From Tolypeutes matacus (lineage: Eukaryota > Chordata > Mammalia > Cingulata > Chlamyphoridae), in the NCBI GenBank assembly GCA_026826555.1, contig JAKSZT010054458.1, positions 4,672,080-4,736,079 of the forward strand: a DNA stretch of 64,000 bases, written 5' to 3'. Below are positions 56,080-64,000 of this stretch, in pieces. Below the pieces are notes generated by a model. The model was not told where the DNA came from, searched no databases, and saw only the letters and a program-made list of their open reading frames with translations. Made by a program: the position numbers and the translations under genes. The number at the start of each line of letters is the position of its first letter. The stretch's first letter is position 1.

Positions 56080-59000
56080 TACAGTTATAACATTGAATGT
56101 TAATTGCTTGAAATCCCCAATCAAAAGACATAGACTGATATAGAGGGTGAAAAAATATGAGTCACCTACAAGAGACCCACCTCAGAAATAAGGACACAAT
56201 CAGGTTAAAATGAAAGGTTCGAAAAATAATTTCCATGCAAATAGTAACCAAAAGAAGCTGGAGTAGTGATATTAATATCAGACAAAATAGATTTCAAATG
56301 CAAAATTGTTATAAGGCATAAAGAAGGTCATTATATATTAATAAAAGAGGCTATTTACCAAGAAGAAATAATTATATTAAATATTTATGCATCTAATCTG
56401 AGTGCCCACAAGATACATGAGGCACCCACTGGCAAAACTGAAGGGAGAAAATATTTCTGTACAATACTATTTGGAGATGTCATTGCACTACTCTCAGTAG
56501 TGGATAGAACATCTGGACAGGGGATAAATAAAGAAACAGAAGCCATGGATAATATGATTAATGAAGGAGACCTAACAAAATCTATAGTGTACTGCACCCA
56601 TATACAGCAGGATATACTTTTTTTTTTCAAAAAGTACTTCTCCAACATGGATGATATGTTGGGTCACAAGACAAGTCTCAATAAATTTAAAAAATTGAAA
56701 TTTTACAAAACACTTTCTCTGATAAAAATGGAATAAATCTGGAAATCAATAATGGGCCAAGTAGGGAAAATTCATAAGTATATGGAGTTTAAACAACACA
56801 CACTTAAATAATCAGTGGATCAAAGAAGAAATTGCAGGAGAAAATCCAGCAATTATCTTAAGTCACATGAAAATGAGAACAAAACATAGCAAAACCTATG
56901 GGACACTGAAAAACCAGTGTTGAAAAGGAAATGTAGACCTCTCAATGCTAACATTAAAAAAGAAGAAAGGACTAAAACTGAAGATCTAACAGCACATCTG
57001 GAGGAACTAGAAAAAGTACAGCAAACTAATTCCAATCTAAGCTGAAGGATCTAACAGCACATCTAGAGGAACTAGAAAAAGTACAGCAAACTAATTCCAA
57101 TCTAAGCTGAAGGATCTAACAGCACATTTGGAGGAACTAGAAAAAGTACAGCAAACTAATTCCAATCTAAGAAATAATTGTAATTGATTACAGAAAAACA
57201 ATAGAGAGCATCAACAAAATAAAAAGTTGGTTCATTTAGAAGATCAACAAAATTGACAAACCCTTGGGGAGACTGACAAGAAAAAAGAGAGAAGATGCAA
57301 ATAAATAAATTCAGAAAAGAGATTGGGGTGATTACCACTGACCCCGCAGAAATACGAGTGATCATAAGAGGACAATATGAACAACAGTATGCCAAGAAAC
57401 TAGACAATGTAGAGGAGATGGGCAAATTCCTAAAAACACCTACACTGACCCTAGAAGAAATAAAAGATCTCAACAAACCATTTAGAAGTGAAGAGATTGA
57501 AACAGTCATCAAAAAACCTCCCAAAGATGAAAACATCACAGCTGAATGATTTAACCAATTATTCAAAGACATTCTAATACCGATGTTGTTCGAGCTCTTC
57601 TAAAAAACCGAAGAGGAGAAAATGCTAACAAATTCATTCTATGAATCCAACATTACCCAAATACCAAAACCAGATAACGATACTACAAAAAAAGAAAATT
57701 ACAGACCAATATCTGTAATGAATATAAATACAAAAATCCTCAACAAAACGTTTGCAAACAGAATCCAAAAGCACATTAAAAGAATTATACACCATGATCA
57801 AGTGGGTTTATCCCAGGTATGCAAGGGTGGTTCACACAAGAAAATCAATTAGTGTAATAAAACACATTGATAAATTGAAGAAGAAAAAACACATGATCCT
57901 CTTGATTGATCCAGAAAAGACATATGACAAAATACAGCCACTTTCTTGGTAAAAACACTTGAAAAGATAGGAACAGAAGGAAACTTTCTCAATATGGTAA
58001 AATGCATAGATGAATAGCCTACAACCAGCATTGTTCTCAAAAGTGAAACTGAAAGAATTCCTGTTATCAGGGATGCTCAACAAGACAGGGATGCCCCCTG
58101 TCACCATTGTCATTCAATATTTTACTAAAGATTCTAGCTGGAGCAATTAGGCTGGATAAAGAAATAAAAGGTAAATGAATAGGAAAGGAAGAAGTAAAAC
58201 TTTCACTATTGCTGATGATATAATCCTATATCTAGAATCTCCTGAAAAATCCACAACAAAGCTACTAGAACTAAGAGAGAAGTTCAACAAAGTGATGATA
58301 AATTTACAGATTCAATACAATCCCAATAAAAGTCCCAACAGGCTTTTTTGCAGAGATGGACAAACCAATTATCAAATTTGTTTGGAAAAGCAAGGGGCCC
58401 TGAATATCCAAATAGCTCTTAAAAAGAAAAACAAAGTTGCAGAACTCTCACTACTGACTTTAAAGCACATTACTTAGGCACAGTGGTAAAAGTAACATGG
58501 TATTGGCATAAACACAGACATATTGCCCAATGGAATCGAATAGAGAACTCAGAAATAGACCCTCACATCTACAGTCTTTTGATAAGACGCTTTTGATAAG
58601 GTGGTGAAGCTCTCACAGCTGGGCCAGAAGAGTCTATTCAACAAATGGTGCTGGAAGAACTGTATACCCATATCCAAAAGAAAAAAGAAGATCCATATCT
58701 CACAACTTATATAAAAATTAATTCAGAAAGGATCAAAGACCTAAATATAAAAGCAACAACCATAAAACTCCTAGAAGAAAATGTAAGAAAACTTCTTCAA
58801 GATCTTATGGTAGGTGGTAGTTTCTTAAACCTTAAAGCCTAAGCATAAGCAACAAAAGAGAAAATAGACAAATGGGAGCTCCTCAAAATTAAACACTTTG
58901 TACCCTAAAGGGCTTTTTCAACAGGCTGAAAAGGCAGCTGACTCAAGGGGAGAAAATATTTGTCAATCACATATTTGATTAAGGTTTAATATCCACGATA

Positions 59001-59640
59001 TAAAAAAATCATACAACTCAAAAATAAAAAGACAAACTACCCTATTAAAATATGGGCAAAATACTTGAAAAGGCAATTGTCCAAAGAAGAAATACAACTG
59101 GTACAAATGCAAATGGTGAAGAAACTCATGAAATAATGTTCAACATCACTAGCGATAGGGAAATACAAATCAAAACTAAAATGAGATATCATTTCACACT
59201 TATTAGACTGGCCTTTATTAAAAAGCCAGAAAACTGCAAATGTTGGAGAGGATGTGGAAAGATAGGAATGCTTATTCCCTTTTGGTAGGAATGTAAAATG
59301 GTACAGCCACTTTGGAGAACTGTTTGGCAGTGTCTAAGAAAGTTGAATATAGACTTGCCATGTGACCCAGCAATATCATTACCAAATATATATCCAGAAG
59401 AACTGAGAACAGAGACACTAACAGACATCTGGACACTGATGTTCATAGCAGCCTTATTCATCAGAGGCAAAAGTTGGAAACAACACAGGTGTCCATCAAC
59501 TGATGAATGGATAAACAAATTGTTACATATACACACGATATTATATTATGCAGCGGTAAGAAAAAATGAAGTCGTAAAGCGACAACATGGATGAACCTGG
59601 AGGACATTATGTTGAGTGAAGCAAGCCAGACACAAAAGGT
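56080..59640 (+). pseudogene. L1 C ORF2 remnant
   Basis: The endonuclease begins near 56090 (ACATTGAATGTTAATTGCTTGAAATCCCC); 56266-56736 is the longest frame (156 codons, with VIRHKEGHYILIKEAIYQEE of the endonuclease region). RT frames 57295-57549 and 57622-57852 (with [24 protein letters not shown]) are readable. The F-A-D-D active site has lost one base (about 58200-58215): A-D-D-I-I-L is still spelled but out of frame with the preceding block. A deletion of several hundred bases follows at about 58295, jumping to 'TTACAGATTCAATACAATCCC'. The C-terminus is readable at 59298-59594. A 65-bp tandem triplication (56983-57171) shifts the frame further. Confidence 0.88.
56983..57171 (+). repeat. 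65-bp unit, three tandem copies in L1 C ORF2
   Basis: Units begin with GATCTAACAGCACAT at 56983, 57048 and 57113; the last is cut short at about 57171. They differ at only one or two positions. In other L1 copies this region (GATCTAACAGCACATCTGGAGGAACTAG...) is single. The unit is not a multiple of three. Confidence 0.95.
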
Positions 59641-59699
59641 CAAATACTGTATGACTGGGCTACTATGCACAAAATATGTTGTGTATACTCATGAATTAC

Positions 59700-60268
59700 T
59701 AATTAGAATATAGGTCACCAGAAATTAGAAGGAAGGTAGAGAATGGGAAGCTGAGGGTTAATCGTTGCAGAATTGTTAAAAAAAAGTTGTTTGTAAATAT
59801 TTGGAAATAAATAGAAATGTTGAAACCATATCATGGTGTTTGTAACTGGCAGAGCTATTATATGTGTATGACAGTGGTTGAAAGGGAAAGTCTAAGGTCA
59901 TTCATATTACTAGAAGGAAAGCTAAAAACAGTAACATAGGACTGTACAATGTAGTAAAACCTCATGTAAAACACAAATATGGGTGATATTGCATATTTTA
60001 GACTGTTTTTACAAAATATAAATACAAATATATTAAAGAGAATGAAAAAGAATAGCAGCTATGTATGACAAGGGAAGCACAGAGATTGAGAAGTGATGAG
60101 TTTTGTTTGTTTGTTTCTTGTTTATTACTATAATTGGAATAATGAAAGTTCTCTAAAAATTATTGAAGTGATGATTGCACAGATATGTGATTATACCAAA
60201 TATCATTATTGTACACTTTGGATGGATTTATCCTTTATTAATATGTATCAAAATTGATTTTATTTAAA
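59700..60268 (+). mobile_element. L1 C 3' UTR (second 3' UTR type)
   Basis: Follows the ORF2 end with 'AGAATATAGGTCACCAGAAATTAGAAGGAAGG'. It ends with 'AGCAGCTATGTATGACAAGGG', a TTTGTTTGTTTGTTTC tract, 'TATACCAAATATCATTATTGTACAC' and a short A tail. The same end is found at 20655-20900 and, inverted, at 48736-49066. Confidence 0.85.
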
Positions 60269-60289
60269 AAAATTACAGTGTGAAAGCCT

Positions 60290-60915
60290 GAATTTAATCA
60301 TAGTTATGAAAGTTCATCTTACCAATATTCCAAAAGCTCAAGAAATTCTATGTGCTAGTGATTGATAAGCAGACAAAATTCCTTTGTAGCAGAATACCTT
60401 GGATAAAAGATGTGCAAAAGAAGACTAAACAGATTTAAGTAATCATCCAGAGTAAAAGAGTAAGAGGATTCAAAAATGATCATCTGTAGTGAAGATAAGC
60501 CCCAAAGAAATCTTTACAGAGAAGATGAATTTGACAGCAATTAACATAGTCAACTAAGTTGTTAACAAGGTCCCTTGCTATAACTCTATTGAATGGAGTA
60601 TAAGGAAGTCTGTGACATGTATTATATAAATAGACAATTTGTCATATTTATTTACTTTAAGGAGAAAAGTCATATTAAATAAATAATTAGATGTTTGTTA
60701 TTTTAATATTCAATTTGCTAAAAGCTCCAAGTAACATTGTAATTTTAAAAACCTTGTTATATTAGAAGGAGCTACAATTATCTGTCATCTAGAATTGCAT
60801 ATCATGAAAAAAATCTCTGTAATGCTTCAAAACTCAAAAGTAAATTTTTCCTTTAAAGACACTTTATGATGTATTTTAATATCTTTAAATAAAATTATGT
60901 TTTTTTGTTTCTCGT
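60290..60915. other. Unassigned AT-rich DNA
   Basis: No gene or named repeat recognised. Confidence 0.5.
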
Positions 60916-60917
60916 CC

Positions 60918-61368
60918 TGTATGGCAGAATGCTTTAGTTCATGTCCCCCTGCTTAAGATGTTGTTTTACCTCTTCTTGCTAAGGATGATGAGAAATTTAT
61001 TTAAAATTTTACATAGATTCTCCAGCCTTAATACAGCCATACTAATACTTGTGTCTTACCAAATTATCAAGAAAGCCCTGGTCATGAGGTACCATTTGAA
61101 ACTCCAGGCTCAAAAGAAGCCCAACATAACAGAAAGACCTCCCCATTGATTTGAAAGCTGGTAGGTGAAGGTAGAAAGGCAACCAATTGGTACAGCAGAT
61201 AGCTGAGATGCTTCCTTAATATGGGAATGGGGAGGAGAAAAAGCCTTAAAAAGGCCTACTATGGGGCCCCACGCATGTGGCTCACCCTGTAGCATGGTCT
61301 GCACCCATGTCTTGGGTATGTACTTTTCCTTTTCCTCATTTCTTAGTAAACTCTTTTTACTTGTCTCT
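60918..61368 (+). mobile_element. Candidate solo LTR
   Basis: About 450 bp, less AT-rich than the flanks. It begins TGTATGGCAG, contains a TATA-like CCTTAAAAAGGCC near 61240, a GC-rich block after it (GGGGCCCCACGCATGTGGCTCACCC), and then a T/C-rich stretch with 'TTAGTAAACTCTTTTTACTTGTCTC' followed by an A run. That is the U3-R-U5-like order of class I LTRs, but I cannot name the family and see no target-site duplication. Confidence 0.5.
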
Positions 61369-61369
61369 A

Positions 61370-62755
61370 AAAAAAAGAATAATATGAAGAATAATTAAAT
61401 GAAAAACTGTTGTTCTCTTGATATTATATTTTGAATCATTATTATTTTAGTGCTAGAATAAGAACTCTTAAGTACAGGTACTTCAAATGATTTATCTCTA
61501 TGTGCCCATTTACTGATTCCGATATGACTTGGACAGCAGAACAGATAATATAAAAGAGGAAAGCATCTGGAATTAGATCAAACTGTAAGTAAAAAAAAAA
61601 AATGTCTATTATTATGATGACATCCTGTGCTATTTTTTATATAGTAAAGTATTCAAGAGACACTAACACAGTTGTAGTATATTTTTAAAGTATAGATTAA
61701 TCTACAAAATACCATTCTGGATTAAAAACCCCAGGCCAAACAAAAGTACACTTTAGGTTTCCATTTTTATTCTATAATTGAAAAGAAGAGAGACTTTTAA
61801 AATAATGGACACAAATAAAACTGCACTTTTAAGCACTTATCCTCTTAAAGCTTGCAAAATATATTATCATTCACAGGAAGAGGAAAGGTTCATTGTAAAC
61901 TGAAAGTGAGTCACTCACATAACCCTCACTTCACTGTTATGAGCTTGGAGATATAAAACAATATCCATTTTTTTTCCAAAGATTATGTGGTAACCAGACA
62001 ATACTGTACAATCTTTACATAACCAATAAGAGGGAAAATAGGTACTATTGAAACAGACTAAATCAGAGAATATGCTGGAATTCTAATTATTTTCAGTGGA
62101 AAGCAATTTTGTTTTCCACTATTATTTTTATCAATATGTTTGAAATATATTTTGTGAGCAATAAGTACAAGAAAAATAAAGCAGAGTGATTGCATATTTT
62201 TTGCTATTTTCCCCTAAGATTAAGATGTTTGTGAATTTTATATATAAAAGTTTGAATGATTAATCAAAAATTTAATATTTCAATTAAACAAACATAGAAA
62301 AAGCTGTGGCAAGCTTTCTTTGCTGTAGTTGTGTTATTCATTTGCTTTACCTGACAGTTGCACCTTCACATTCTTTGAAAGCTTTAAGTTCTCTCTTGCG
62401 ACCTGAAAGAAAACAAAAAATTGCCAACTCAGTAAAATTTCAGAGTGCATGCAAGGTCATCAGTTACTGTCTAGTGTCTAAGCTGATAATAAGTGGTTCA
62501 AAGTTTTTTTTTAAGCTATTCTGCCTGGTTAATAATTAGTATGTCAAAAATGTGGATTAAAAATTCTAATGCAATTATTACTAAACTTCTTGGGGTTATA
62601 AGAATTTGATGAAATAGTCATTAAAAACCCATTGTTCTTACAATAATAAATATTTTTTAATTCATAATAAATAAATTTAATATTATGAATAAATACTAGA
62701 AATAAATACTTCTTACAATAGACTTAATGAGATAGACAACAAAGCAGTAAGCCTG
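61370..62755. other. Unassigned AT-rich DNA
   Basis: No gene or named repeat recognised. A run of A (61590-61601) could be a tail. Confidence 0.5.
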
Positions 62756-62759
62756 AGAA

Positions 62760-62925
62760 TCCATATTTTAAATGTAATTTTCAGCATGATGGGATTGTAT
62801 TAGAAATGCAAAGTTTAAGGCTAAACACAGATCAGTTAAATCAGTATCTACATTTTAACAAGATACCTAGGTAAACCATATGCACATTAAAGTTTGAGGA
62901 GTACTTCTCTATCACATCCCTTCAC
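62760..62925 (-). mobile_element. MER5-like hAT DNA transposon
   Basis: 'GTATTAGAAATGCAAAGTTTAAGGC', 'CAGTTAAATCAGTATCTACATTTTAACAAGATACCTAGG' and 'TGCACATTAAAGTTTGAGGAGTAC' follow, in order, the reverse complement of the MER5A consensus as I recall it. Confidence 0.75.
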
Positions 62926-63089
62926 TAATACTAGATGAGTGAAACCTTTTTATTATATCCACACCCACGATGCCTTCCTTATTTCCCTTTTATATAAAAT
63001 AACATCATAGTATATATCCAGTTCCATCTTAGTATATAAATCAGGAAACAAAGCCCCATGCTAGTGAATTATCAAATTAAATGAGTTTC

Positions 63090-64000
63090 AGAGTTCTGGG
63101 AAGATGACTTCAGAATAGGCAATCAAGTCTCAACTTTTCACAAAAGCAACAGAGAAAGGGCCAAAAGCTGTCTGAGGGACCTGCTTTGGGGGACAGCAGA
63201 CCAGTATAGTGCTGCACAACCCCCAGGAAGGCAAAAGGCAGACAGACAAATAACCCAAAACAGCAAATGTGAGTTCCTAACCTACTGCAGCTTCTGGAAA
63301 GAGTACCCATCTCTCACTGTCAAGACATGAAGCCTAGATAAAAGCCCTAGCTCACTGCTCTAACTGAGACGGAAACAGGTTTCTTCCTCCCTGTCAGCTG
63401 ATAAAAGAGAAGAGGGAGGGTGCATTGTGAGGAAGAAGGTGTTTTTTCATTTCAGTGAATTCAGCCAGCAGAGTCCCCTTTGAATTTTGACTTTGTCCAG
63501 GGCAGAAACACAGGAAAGCAAAGGTTGAAAGAAACATCTCCATGGAAACATTCACCTACTAGTGTTATCTGTTGGCAAGCCAGGAAACTGCAAGAGGGAA
63601 AAATGGTTTCAGGTTTTCTTTAGCCCCAACTCCTGGGAGAAAATCTGTTCTCATTAGTGAGTCCCTGTGCCAATTTTTATAACTTAAGGTCAACAATAAA
63701 GACTCAGAATGAGTTGAACTAAAAATCAAAGATCTGTGAAAAAAAACACAGTAAGTAAGAGAGAGAAATTAACCATCAGAGTAAATTCATGAACATATTC
63801 AGATGCTCAGACATCTGCAAAAAATTATAAGCCATACTAGAAAACAAGAAGAGAACACCCAGCCAAAAAATCAAATGAAATATCATGATGAGATACAGGA
63901 TTTAAGACAACAGATCAATGATAATCAAACAAATCTAAATAATTCTAAAATTAAAAGAAAATATGACTAAAGCTATAAATGACATTAAGAAGATACTGGG
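63090..64000 (+). mobile_element. L1 element D, 5' end, runs off the window
   Basis: Homologous throughout to 54301-55205 (L1 C): 'CCAAAAGCTGTCTGAGGGACCTGCTTTGGGGGACAGCAGACC', 'CTTCCTCCCTGTCAGCTG', 'GAGAGAGAAATTAACCATCAGAGTAAATTCA', and the ORF1 start region up to the window edge. A 5' UTR this complete implies that the element was not 5'-truncated and may be near full length beyond 64000. Confidence 0.85.

Larger units (their letters stand above)
54301..60268 (+). mobile_element. L1 element C, near full length
   Basis: About 6.0 kb with 5' UTR, ORF1 remnant, ORF2 remnant and a short 3' UTR, flanked by target-site duplications. The 5' UTR (54301 to about 55010) is homologous to those at 23037 and 63090. 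The 3' UTR (about 59700-60268) is a different type from that of L1 B. Many small deletions and a tandem triplication show it is dead. Confidence 0.9.

Noticed and set aside
56983..57171. Possible CRISPR-like or satellite array
   Set aside because: Three direct units without spacers inside a LINE ORF in a mammalian genome; a simple tandem duplication explains it.

Overview
This 64 kb window is AT-rich vertebrate nuclear DNA with no intact protein-coding gene, no CpG island and no functional RNA gene that I can support. It is mammalian: it holds LINE-1 (L1), LINE-2 (L2), MIR, MER20-like and MER5-like transposons, MaLR-type LTRs and a processed pseudogene of mitochondrial ferredoxin (FDX1). A tRNA-derived SINE with a GGGAGGCCCCGGGTTCAG-type internal promoter, and L1 copies whose 3' UTR I recognise from sloth/armadillo sequence, point to Xenarthra, sloth-like more than armadillo-like. 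That placement is inference from memory of repeat families, not from a search.

Layout. 1-10 kb: diffuse old repeats (MIR, L2 on the minus strand, old L1), a (CTAT)n microsatellite, a perfect 17-bp hairpin and the FDX1 pseudogene at about 4.2-4.8 kb. 10.5-12.7 kb: a HAL1-like element (L1 ORF1 without ORF2). 14.1 kb: a SINE with a clear target-site duplication. 15-18.7 kb: old L1, a MER20-like element, a MaLR LTR, and an L2 carrying a separate ERV LTR. 18.7-33.5 kb: a nested stack. An older L1 (A) carries a small L1 3' fragment and a MaLR LTR, and is split by a younger, roughly 9 kb L1 (B) with recognisable target-site duplications; B itself carries a small minus-strand retroinsert. 34.9-36.1 kb: an L1 3' UTR fragment. 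36-48.5 kb: mostly unassigned AT-rich sequence with a dimeric SINE, L2, MIR and MLT1-like remnants. 48.6-53.4 kb: two more L1 3' UTR copies, with two perfect local duplications (79 bp and 120 bp). 54.3-60.3 kb: a near full-length dead L1 (C) with target-site duplications and a 65-bp tandem triplication in ORF2. 60.9-61.4 kb: a candidate LTR. 62.8 kb: a MER5-like element. From 63.1 kb to the edge: the 5' end of another L1 (D) of C's family.

Nothing here works as a pathway. The points of interest concern L1 biology: a 3' UTR made of two diverged tandem modules, a family sharing its 5' end but using a different 3' UTR, a recurrent premature 3' end, and patchwork exact duplications that may be biological template switching or assembly errors. 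I did not find a previously undescribed functional system.
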